Below, piece by piece: positions 1 to 6,131 of a stretch of 9,243 nt of DNA (the first letter of the stretch is position 1; every line of letters starts with the position of its first letter). The notes beneath the pieces were generated by a model. That model was not told where the DNA came from. It saw only the letters and a list, made by a program, of their open reading frames with translations, and did not search any database. The DNA lies in the NCBI GenBank assembly GCA_013694495.1, contig JACDCH010000207.1:1-9243 (forward strand), written 5' to 3'. The DNA comes from Acidimicrobiia bacterium. GTDB lineage: Bacteria; Actinomycetota; Acidimicrobiia; Acidimicrobiales; JACDCH01. The position numbers and the translations under genes were made by a program.

Positions 1-1303
1 CTCCCGAACCGCCTGCGGTTCCTCGACCGGCTCGAGGCCGCCCTGGCCACCGCCGGCCGCCGCCGCGGCGAGGCACCCGCCGTGGTGTTCCTCGACCTCG
101 ACCGGTTCAAGCTCGTCAACGACGGGCTCGGCCACGAAGCGGGGGACGATCTCCTCGCCCAGGTCTCGGCGCGGCTCCGGGCGGGGCTTCGCCCCGTAGA
201 CACCATCGCCCGCTTCGGCGGCGACGAGTTCGTGGTGCTGTGCGGGGGCATCGTCGGCGCCGACGCGGCCGCGGCCCTCGGCGAGCGCGTCCTGGCCTGC
301 TTCGCGGCTCCCTATGTCATCGGCGGCGAGAAGTTCGCCGTCTCGGCCAGCGTCGGCATCGCGCTGTTCGACGGGATCGCCAGCGGCAGCGACCTGATCC
401 GCCATGCGGACGAGGCCATGTACCGGGCCAAGGGCCGGGGTCGGAACCGGGTCGAGCTGTTCGACGCCACCGCCGGGGACGACGCGCTGCTCCGAATGCA
501 CACCGAGACGGCCCTCCGCCGGGCCCTCGAGGTCGACGAGCTCCGCGTGCACTACCAGCCCATCTTCGACCTCGAGACCCGCCGGCCGGTGGGCGTCGAG
601 GCCCTCGTGCGCTGGCAGCACCCGACCGGCGGGCTGCTCTTGCCGGGCGATTTCATCGGCGTGGCCGAGGACAGCGGGCTCATCGTGCCCATCGGCGACT
701 GGGTGCTCCGCCACGCCTGGCGCCAGGTGGCGGCCTGGAACGCGCGCCGGGCCGACGACGAGCAGCTCGGGCTGAGCGTCAACCTCTCGACCCGCCAGCT
801 CGCCGAGTCCAGCGTGGTCACGATGGTGCAGGAGGCGCTCGCCTCCGAGGGTCCCGACGTTCAGGGACCGCCGCTGACCCTCGAGGTCACCGAAACGTTC
901 ATGCTCCGCGACCCGGAGGCGGCGGCGCTGCGGTTGGCCGAGCTCTGCGAGCTCGGCCTCGACCTCGCCATCGACGATTTCGGGACCGGCTTCTCGTCGC
1001 TCAGCTACCTGCGCCGCTTCCCCGTGAGCGTGCTGAAGATCGACCGGAGCTTCGTGGCCGGACTCGGCGAGAGCGTCGAGGACGAAGCCATCGTGCGGGC
1101 CGTGCTCCAGCTCGGCCGCACGCTCGGCCTGCAGGTCGTCGCCGAAAGGCGTCGAGACCGACGCTCAGCTCGGCCGCCTCCGCTCCCTTGGCTGCACGCG
1201 GGCGCAGGGCTACCTCCTGGGCCGGCCGCAGTCCGCCGACGACCTCGGCCTGGCCGGCCCGGCACGCATCACCGACCCCTTGGAGCTCGTCGCACCGGCG
1301 TGA
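1..1303 (+). CDS. GGDEF-EAL cyclic-di-GMP signalling protein, 5' partial, with an apparent single-base frameshift
   Basis: This would make and/or break down the second messenger c-di-GMP. The window opens inside the GGDEF domain (first residues LPNRLRFLDRL), so any sensor part and the true start lie upstream. Seen: an inhibitory I-site RPVD (190-201), five residues before an intact GGDEF (217-231); the EAL motif in VEALVRW (598-606); SVNLS (775-789); DDFGTGFSS (973-999); LKIDRSF (1033-1053). Both active sites therefore look competent up to about 1144. At 1145-1147 there are three A where family logic expects two (AEGVET). The first frame then turns into an Arg/Pro-rich tail ending at 1401. 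From 1148 the +1 frame restores GVETDAQLGRLRSLGC, then the QGYLLGRP motif, and stops at 1303. As written, the protein loses the conserved Glu of the EGVE loop and probably its phosphodiesterase activity. This is either a sequencing error or a recent mutation. Confidence 0.9.
1145..1147 (+). other. Frameshift site in the EAL domain (one extra A)
   Basis: The bases GCC-GAA-A-GGC-GTC-GAG read AE(shift)GVE. Removing one A joins two frames that each match the EAL family on their own side. The restored reading ends with a TGA at 1301-1303, where a family member would normally end. The feature is seen directly; whether it is biological or an error cannot be told from the sequence. Confidence 0.85.
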
Positions 1304-1459
1304 GCGCAGACCGCCGCGCCGACCACGGGCACCTGCGCCGCACAACAGCACCCCAACAATGCTGCGGTCGCGGCTGGCGGGTGCCGACACGAGCACCATG
1401 AGAGCTGCGCAGCGCGCCCGACGTTCCTGCCCCACCTCAGTCGGCCGCGTGGAGCGATC

Positions 1460-1675
1460 GTGCTGGCCTTGAGCGTCCTGTCCGTCGCGGCGCTGATCGG
1501 GGTCGGTGCCGTGGGCGTCGCCGCCACGGAGCAGCTCGACGCGTCGGCGGCGCCTTCCGCGGACATCGAGCAGGCGGTGCGTGAGCTCGATGCGGCCCCC
1601 GAGGTGGCGGACACGCGCCTCCTCGACACGACCGAAGGGACGCCGCGACCGTTCGTGCTGAGCACCGATGGCTGA
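1460..1675 (+). CDS. Small hypothetical membrane or secreted protein (71 aa) overlapping pilT
   Basis: I do not recognise a family. The ORF starts at GTG 1460 with GGAG (1451-1454) five bases upstream. It encodes a hydrophobic helix at residues 1-23 (LALSVLSVAALIGVGAVGVA), then an acidic, Ala-rich tail with a weak amphipathic stretch (DIEQAVRELD) and no Cys. This suggests a one-helix membrane-anchored or exported small protein. Its last 8 bases overlap the pilT start (ATGGCTGA), which suggests translational coupling and a shared transcript. The helix lacks the usual basic residues before it. An ATG at 1398 in another frame would supply them (MRAAQRARR) but needs a frameshift, so the true N-terminus is uncertain. 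The 156 bases between 1303 and 1460 hold no other gene I can support. Confidence 0.5.
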   Translation: MLALSVLSVAALIGVGAVGVAATEQLDASAAPSADIEQAVRELDAAPEVADTRLLDTTEGTPRPFVLSTDG

Positions 1676-2834
1676 GCCCCGCGTGCTCGTCGCCAGCGAC
1701 AGCGTCCTGGCCCGCGCCGAGGCCGAGTTCGACCAGGTCTCGCCGTTGCCCTCGACGCCCGGGTCGTCCCCCACGACCCGGGCCTGGATCGAGTGCTTGT
1801 GGACCGCTCGCGGGACCGACCTCCACCTCGCGGTGGGGGCACCGCCGGCGATCCGGGTCAACGGCGCGCTGCGGCCCATGGTCGGCGTCGCCCCGCTCAC
1901 CGACGCCGACGTCAGGGCGGTCGTCGCCGACCTGCTCGGCGAGCGCACCGCCCTGCTCGAGTCCCGCAAGGAGGTGGACTTCGGGTTCACCTGGCAGGAC
2001 AAGGCCCGCATTCGCGCCAACGCCTTCCACGAGCGCGGCGGCCTCGGCCTCGCGTTGCGCATGATCCCGTTCGCGATCCCCTCGCTCGAGTCGCTCGGCC
2101 TACCGCCCGTGGTCGAGCAGTTCTCGCAGGCGCCGTCCGGCCTGGTGATCGTCACCGGCCCCACGGGCAGCGGCAAGTCGACGACCCTGGCATCGCTCCT
2201 CGACGACATCAACCGCACCCGGCCCTGCCACATCGTCACCATCGAGGACCCGATCGAGTACGTGCACAACCACCGGGCCGCCCTCGTGCACCAGCGCGAG
2301 ATCGGCGAGGACGCGGAATCGTTCCCCAGCGCGCTCCGGGCCGTCCTCCGAGAGGACCCCGACGTCGTGCTGGTCGGCGAGATGCGCGACATCGACAGCA
2401 TCCAGACCACCCTCACCATCGCCGAGACCGGACACCTCGTCTTCGCCTCGCTGCACACGAACGACACGGCCCAGGCCGTCGACCGCATCGTCGACGTCTT
2501 CCCGGCCGAAGGCCGGGCCCAGATCCAGGTCCAGCTCGCGTCTACGCTCCGGGGCATCGTGTACCAGCGCCTGCTCCCCCGCATCAGCGGCGGTCTGGTC
2601 GGCGCCCACGAGGTCCTCGTGGCCAACCACGCCGTGCGCAACATGATCCGGGAGGGCAAGACCCGCCAGATCCGCAACGCGATCGCGGTCGGCCAGCAGG
2701 ACGGGATGCAGACGCTCGAGCAGTCCCTGTCGGCGCTCGTCGCGGCGGGCACGGTCGAGCACGAGGTCGCGGCGGCGGCCAGCCTCCACCCGGCCGAGGT
2801 CCTCCGGTCCCGGTCGCCCGCCGGGCGGCGCTGA
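1668..2834 (+). CDS. pilT: Type IV pilus retraction ATPase PilT
   Basis: Cytoplasmic hexameric ATPase of the secretion-ATPase superfamily that powers pilus depolymerisation and twitching. Seen: N-terminal domain with the GTDLHLAVGAPPAIRVNG signature (about residues 49-66); Walker A GPTGSGKST (164-172); Asp box TIEDPIEYV (from about 191); Walker B DVVLVGEMRD (from 232, Glu238); His box TGHLVFASLHTN (254-265); and AVRNMIREGK (from 322), the PilT-type form of the AIRNLI motif needed for retraction. That last motif, together with the absence of both the PilB N-terminal domain and a CxxC pair, separates it from PilB. At 388 aa it is somewhat longer than typical PilT (about 340-370), with an unconserved N-terminal extension of about 35 residues. 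The ATG overlaps the upstream small gene and has no clear ribosome site, so coupling or a slightly later start (GTG 1683) is possible. It lies away from pilB/pilC but in the same locus. Confidence 0.95.
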   Translation: MAEPRVLVASDSVLARAEAEFDQVSPLPSTPGSSPTTRAWIECLWTARGTDLHLAVGAPPAIRVNGALRPMVGVAPLTDADVRAVVADLLGERTALLESRKEVDFGFTWQDKARIRANAFHERGGLGLALRMIPFAIPSLESLGLPPVVEQFSQAPSGLVIVTGPTGSGKSTTLASLLDDINRTRPCHIVTIEDPIEYVHNHRAALVHQREIGEDAESFPSALRAVLREDPDVVLVGEMRDIDSIQTTLTIAETGHLVFASLHTNDTAQAVDRIVDVFPAEGRAQIQVQLASTLRGIVYQRLLPRISGGLVGAHEVLVANHAVRNMIREGKTRQIRNAIAVGQQDGMQTLEQSLSALVAAGTVEHEVAAAASLHPAEVLRSRSPAGRR

Positions 2835-2843
2835 GGTTGGAGT

Positions 2844-2861
2844 CGGGCCGCAGTCGGCCCG
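2844..2861 (+). terminator. Short hairpin between pilT and the DUF429 gene
   Basis: CGGGCCG (2844-2850) and CGGCCCG (2855-2861) form a perfect 7-bp stem with a CAGT loop, 10 bases after the pilT stop. There is no U-run, so termination is uncertain. It could be a weak terminator or an mRNA-stabilising stem in a pilT-DUF429 transcript. Confidence 0.3.
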
Positions 2862-2881
2862 GCCCTGCGCTCCCGTACCGG

Positions 2882-3574
2882 ATGTTGGGCGGGGCGGTCC
2901 CGTGCCGCGGTGGCTGGGTCCTGATCACCGGTCGCCTCCAGGGGGTCACGATGGCCCCCGGTCCGGCGCAGGTGGTGCCCACCTTCCTGGCCGTCGTCGA
3001 CCACCGCCCGTCGTTCGACGTCCTCACCCTTGCCGCCCCGATCGGGCTGCCCGAGACCGGCACGCCCGAAGGTCGGGGCTGCGACCGCGACGCCCGTGAC
3101 GTGCTCGGCCCGCGGCGGGCCGCGGCCGTCGTGTCGCCGCCGGGTCGGCGGGCGCTGGGCGCGCCGTCGTACGAGGACGCGATCGAGGCCAACGGCGGAC
3201 CCCTGAGCCTCGACCAGTGGGAGCTCGTGCACCACGTCGCCGAGGTCGACCGCGAGATGCAGCCGTTCCGGCAGCGCTCGCTCCACGAGATCCACCCCGA
3301 GCTCAGCTTCCACCAGCTCAACGGCGACCGGCCGCTCGAGCACCCGTGCCACACCGACGAAGGCCGCGCCGAGCGCCGGGCCCTGCTCGTGCGCAAGATC
3401 CCGGGGATCGAGCGGGCCCTCGACGCCGACCTCGTGGGCGTCCGCCGGGGCGACCTGCTCGAGGCGGCCGCCGCGCTGTGGACCGCCCGCCGGGTCGCCT
3501 CCAAGGGCGTGATCCGCCTACCCAAGGTGCCCGAGTGGGATGCCAAGGGCCTGCGGATGCAGTACCTGCGCTGA
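2882..3574 (+). CDS. DUF429 family protein (predicted RNase H-like fold), likely catalytically altered
   Basis: A 230-aa protein matching DUF429, a family predicted to have an RNase H-like nuclease fold; its physiological role is unknown. Seen in order: N-terminal CRGGWV (8-13), where the family has GVDGCRGGWV; APIGLPE (52-58), where it has IDIPIGLPE; RGCDRDARDVLG (65-76); PPGRRALGAPSYEDA (86-100); LSLDQWELVHHVAEVD (108-123); EIHPELSF (136-143); HTDEGRAERRALL (157-169); GDLLEAAAALWTARR (190-204); and a DAKGLRMQY ending. The two Asp residues usual in the first two motifs appear as Val/Pro and Ala, and a later Asp as Glu. The start ATG 2882 fits the family N-terminus but has no clear ribosome site. 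The gene is co-directional with pilT (47-base gap) and is followed by a strong hairpin. I see no direct link to pili. Confidence 0.8.
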   Translation: MLGGAVPCRGGWVLITGRLQGVTMAPGPAQVVPTFLAVVDHRPSFDVLTLAAPIGLPETGTPEGRGCDRDARDVLGPRRAAAVVSPPGRRALGAPSYEDAIEANGGPLSLDQWELVHHVAEVDREMQPFRQRSLHEIHPELSFHQLNGDRPLEHPCHTDEGRAERRALLVRKIPGIERALDADLVGVRRGDLLEAAAALWTARRVASKGVIRLPKVPEWDAKGLRMQYLR

Positions 3575-3591
3575 CGCTCGGGCCGGACGCG

Positions 3592-3626
3592 ACGATGGGG
3601 GCGGCCCTGCGGGCCGCCCCCATCGT
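3592..3626. terminator. Perfect 16-bp hairpin between convergent genes (bidirectional terminator)
   Basis: ACGATGGGGGCGGCCC (3592-3607) is exactly complementary to 3611-3626, with a 3-base TGC loop. It sits 17 bases after the DUF429 stop and 59 bases beyond the pilA stop on the other strand. It is very GC-rich and lacks a U-run on either strand, as is common for terminators in high-GC actinobacteria. Because the stem is symmetric it could act on transcripts from both sides. Confidence 0.75.
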
Positions 3627-3648
3627 TCATGGGGTGGTGCTGTCGGAG

Positions 3649-3672
3649 CGAGCCGCCGCCGCCGGCGGCTCG
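3649..3672 (-). terminator. pilA 3' hairpin
   Basis: CGAGCCGCC (3649-3657) pairs with GGCGGCTCG (3664-3672) around a 6-base loop. On the pilA transcript the stem starts 13 bases after the stop codon. There is no U-run. It is probably a terminator or 3' stabiliser for the highly expressed pilin mRNA, backed up by the longer hairpin beyond it. Confidence 0.5.
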
Positions 3673-3685
3673 TCCTGGTGCTTCG

Positions 3686-4048
3686 TCAGCCGGCGCTGGA
3701 GGCCGCGGCGGCGGGGGTGCACTCGGTGCCGACGACGGTCACGGCGCCGGTGGCGTCCGTTGCGTGGAGGGTGGAAGCCTCGGAGAGGAAGCCCTCGCTG
3801 GCGAGCACCTCGACGGAGGCGGCGTACTCCTCTTCCTGGGCGAAGTACGCCTCCTGGGCGACCTGCACGACGTTGCGGTCGGCCTCGCAGGCGGTCGCCT
3901 GGCCGCGGCTGGTGATGCCGCTGACGGCGAAGACCGCGACAGCGGAGAGGATGCCGATGATGACGATGACGACGAGGAGCTCCACGAGGGTGAAGCCACC
4001 CTCTGAGCGCTGCTTCTCGGCGGCGGCGATGTTCAGGGTTTCGGGCAT
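3686..4048 (-). CDS. pilA: Major type IV pilin PilA (prepilin)
   Basis: Structural subunit of the pilus fibre, 120 aa as prepilin. Seen: an 18-residue charged leader ending SEGG, then FTLVELLVVIVIIGILSAVAVFAVSGI, the classic class III N-terminal methylation signature. Prepilin peptidase should cut after Gly18, leaving an N-methyl-Phe1 and Glu5 (residue 23) for assembly. The mature protein is about 102 aa, small for a pilin, with one Cys pair (C54, C110) that probably closes the C-terminal D-region loop. The tail is Ala/Ser-rich (TPAAAASSAG). The start was set at ATG 4048 because GGAG lies 9 bases upstream and the leader then has normal length; the frame stays open upstream to 4180, but that stretch reads as non-conserved sequence. 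Transcribed alone and divergently from pilB, it ends at paired hairpins. The position next to the motor genes supports its being the main pilin rather than a pseudopilin. Confidence 0.93.
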   Translation of the reverse strand: MPETLNIAAAEKQRSEGGFTLVELLVVIVIIGILSAVAVFAVSGITSRGQATACEADRNVVQVAQEAYFAQEEEYAASVEVLASEGFLSEASTLHATDATGAVTVVGTECTPAAAASSAG

Positions 4049-4057
4049 GGTTTCGAA

Positions 4058-4061
4058 CTCC
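4058..4061 (-). promoter_or_regulatory. Ribosome binding site of pilA
   Basis: On the minus strand this reads GGAG, 9 bases before ATG 4048. It decides the start against the longer upstream-open frame. Confidence 0.7.
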
Positions 4062-4097
4062 AGTGTTGGTGTGGTGGTCCACTCGGACGTGGCGTCG

Positions 4098-4111
4098 CCG
4101 GATCTGTCCGG
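4098..4111. repeat. Small palindrome in the pilA leader region
   Basis: CCGGA (4098-4102) and TCCGG (4107-4111) are complementary around TCTG. It lies 50-63 bases before the pilA start and could be a small regulator site or a 5' UTR stem. The evidence is only the symmetry. Confidence 0.2.
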
Positions 4112-4153
4112 ACCATCTGGGCCCACCGGTACGACGCACTCTGAGCCCCCCGA

Positions 4154-4257
4154 CCCACGGCGTCGCCAACCGCACCCCAACGCTCACCCAACCATCCGCA
4201 CCGCCAGGACCGGTCAGGGTTGGGCCAGCGTTGGGACGGCGTTGCGGGCGCGATGGG
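4154..4257. promoter_or_regulatory. Phased inverted array of CCAAC/GTTGG boxes in the pilA-pilB control region
   Basis: In the 282-base divergent region (4049-4330), CCAAC occurs at 4166, 4177 and 4188, exactly 11 bases apart. The inverted form GTTG occurs at 4219, 4230 and 4241, again exactly 11 apart. The inner 18-base arms (4176-4193 and 4218-4235) are complementary at 16 of 18 positions around a 24-base centre. Degenerate outer boxes may exist at 4154 (CCCACG) and 4252 (GATGGG). Boxes one helical turn apart on one DNA face, mirrored about a centre, suggest an operator for a cooperatively binding regulator of both pilA and pilB. The protein is unknown. No convincing -10/-35 or sigma-54 promoter could be picked out in this region. 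Confidence 0.55.
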
Positions 4258-4314
4258 ATGCGGGGCGGATGCTCTCGGGGTGCCCTCTCTCCGTCGCCGC
4301 CCCGCTGCCCTGCC

Positions 4315-4319
4315 GGAGG
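4315..4319 (+). promoter_or_regulatory. Probable ribosome binding site of pilB
   Basis: GGAGG lies 11 bases before GTG 4331. It is the best Shine-Dalgarno match near any in-frame start of pilB and is the reason for choosing that start over TTG 4220 or ATG 4253. Confidence 0.5.
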
Positions 4320-4330
4320 CCCCTCGCCCG

Positions 4331-6124
4331 GTGACCGAGGCGCCCGGCCCGGCCGGCGCAGTCGCCGTGGCCGCCCGCCCCGAGTCCAGCGTCCCGCCCC
4401 ACGCCCACGCCGCCGACGACCAGGCGCCGCTCGGCGGTGCCGGTACGACACGGCTCGGCGACATGCTCCTCGAGCGGCAGGCCATCGACCCCGATGCCCT
4501 CCAGGACGCCCTGCTCGCCCAGATGACGGGCCCGGGTATGCGCCTCGGTGCCCTGCTGGTGCAGTCCGGTGCGATCGACGAGGAGACGCTCGCCACCGTG
4601 CTGGCCGCCCGCCTCGGCCTCGAGCGCACCAACGTGCGCGACCTCTCCCCCGAGCAAGCGGCCCTCGACCTGCTCCCCGAGCCGGTCGCCCGCGCCTCCC
4701 AGGTGATCCCCGTGCGCCTCCACGGCGACGTGCTCGAGGTCGCCTCGGCCGACCCCACCGACGAGCAGTGCGACATGCTCAAGAGCCTCACCGGCCACCG
4801 GATCCTGCTGACGGTCGCGACCGCGTCGGAGATCAGCCGCCTGGTGGACGCCAGCTACCGGGTCCTGTCGGGCGTCGACCGCTTCGTGAAGGCCTTCCAG
4901 GCCGACGACCTGCGCCGGGCCATCCCGACCGGCAACGACGACGAACCCGACGCCGCCGGCGACGACGCCCCCATCGTGCGGGTCGTCGGCCTCATGATCA
5001 CCCAGGCGCTGCGCGACCGGGCCTCCGACATCCACATCGAGCCCCAGGAACGACGGGTCCGGGTGCGCTTCCGCATCGACGGCGCCCTTCACGAGGCGAT
5101 CGAGCTCCCTGCCGCCATGGGCCCGGCTCTGGTCAGCCGGCTCAAGATCATGGCCACCCTCAACATCGTCGAGCGCCGCCGCCCGCAGGACGGCCAGATC
5201 TCCCTCGAGCTCGACGGGCGCACCATTGACATGCGCCTCTCCGTGCTCCCGACGATCCACGGGGAGAAGTGCGTGATCCGGTTGCTCGACACGAACCGCG
5301 CCGCCCTGCCGCTCCGTGCCCTCGGCATGCCGAGCGAGACGTTCACCTCCTTCTCGAAGATGATCCGCAACCCGTTCGGCATGGTGCTGTGCGCCGGCCC
5401 GACGGGCAGCGGCAAGACGACGACGCTCTACGCCGCGCTGGCCGAGCTCAACCAGGCCGACCGCAACATCACCACCATCGAAGACCCGGTGGAGTACGTG
5501 TTCGACGGGATCAACCAGATCTCGGTCAGCGACCAGTCGGGCATGACGTTCGCCAGCGGGTTGAAATCGATCCTGCGCCAGGATCCCGACATCATCCTCG
5601 TCGGCGAGATCCGCGACGCGGAGACGGCGCGGGTGGCGGTCCAGTCGGCTCTCACCGGTCACTTCGTGCTGTCCACGGTGCACGGCACCGACGCCGTGGC
5701 CGCCCTCCACCGCCTCCTCGACATGGGCATCGAGTCGTTCCTCATCGCCAGCTCCATCCTCGCGGTCGTCGGCCAGCGCCTCGTCCGGCGCAGCTGCAGC
5801 GTCTGCCAGGTCGCCTACGAGCCGACCCCTGAGGAGATCACCTTCTACCTCGAGAGCGGCGGCGCCCCGAAGGACGTCTTCATGAAGGGCGAGGGTTGCA
5901 CCTTCTGCGCCGAGACCGGCTTCCAGGACCGCATCGGCGTGTACGAGCTGCTCCGGGTCACGCCCGAGCTCAAGCGGCTCGTCGTCGGGTGGGCGACGCA
6001 GGAGGAGCTGCGGGACCTTGCCGTCTCGCAGGGCATGCGCACGCTCCTGACGGAGGCCATCAGCCTCGTCGAGCGGGACGTCACGACGATCGCGGAAGTC
6101 ATCCGCAGCATCTACTCCCTCTGA
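4331..6124 (+). CDS. pilB: Type IV pilus extension ATPase PilB with MshEN-type N-terminus
   Basis: Cytoplasmic hexameric motor that drives pilin polymerisation; about 597 aa from GTG 4331, close to the family's usual size. Seen: a low-complexity N-terminus; two tandem motifs beginning RLG (residues 41-64 and 71-94) that fit the MshEN c-di-GMP-binding pattern, with a 6-residue spacer; rest of the T2SSE N-domain to about 170; SDIHIEPQERRVRVRFRIDG; Walker A GPTGSGKT (356-363); Asp box TTIEDPVEYVF (from 381); Walker B IILVGEIRD (from 421, Glu426); His box TGHFVLSTVHGTD (His444, His451); and a zinc-binding CxxC pair (C489/C492 and C523/C526) typical of PilB and GspE but not PilT. The start is uncertain: ATG 4253 and TTG 4220 are in frame upstream but lack a good ribosome site and would run into the box array. 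First gene of the pilB-pilC-minor pilin set. Confidence 0.95.
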   Translation: MTEAPGPAGAVAVAARPESSVPPHAHAADDQAPLGGAGTTRLGDMLLERQAIDPDALQDALLAQMTGPGMRLGALLVQSGAIDEETLATVLAARLGLERTNVRDLSPEQAALDLLPEPVARASQVIPVRLHGDVLEVASADPTDEQCDMLKSLTGHRILLTVATASEISRLVDASYRVLSGVDRFVKAFQADDLRRAIPTGNDDEPDAAGDDAPIVRVVGLMITQALRDRASDIHIEPQERRVRVRFRIDGALHEAIELPAAMGPALVSRLKIMATLNIVERRRPQDGQISLELDGRTIDMRLSVLPTIHGEKCVIRLLDTNRAALPLRALGMPSETFTSFSKMIRNPFGMVLCAGPTGSGKTTTLYAALAELNQADRNITTIEDPVEYVFDGINQISVSDQSGMTFASGLKSILRQDPDIILVGEIRDAETARVAVQSALTGHFVLSTVHGTDAVAALHRLLDMGIESFLIASSILAVVGQRLVRRSCSVCQVAYEPTPEEITFYLESGGAPKDVFMKGEGCTFCAETGFQDRIGVYELLRVTPELKRLVVGWATQEELRDLAVSQGMRTLLTEAISLVERDVTTIAEVIRSIYSL

Positions 6125-6131
6125 GCCGACG

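Noticed and set aside
1001..3352. Long minus-strand open frame (783 codons) opposite the EAL end, pilT and the DUF429 gene
   Set aside because: The translation is Arg/Ser/Gly-rich with no domain, and it lies opposite well-supported genes. It is an expected antisense shadow in very GC-rich coding DNA.
4049..4180. Upstream extension of pilA to a start at 4180
   Set aside because: The added 44 residues are unconserved and would make an abnormal leader. GGAG before ATG 4048 and the prepilin leader length favour the shorter form.
4049..4330. Sigma-54 or standard -10/-35 promoter for pilA or pilB
   Set aside because: No TGGCAC-N5-TTGC match and no convincing pair of hexamers were found by eye on either strand.
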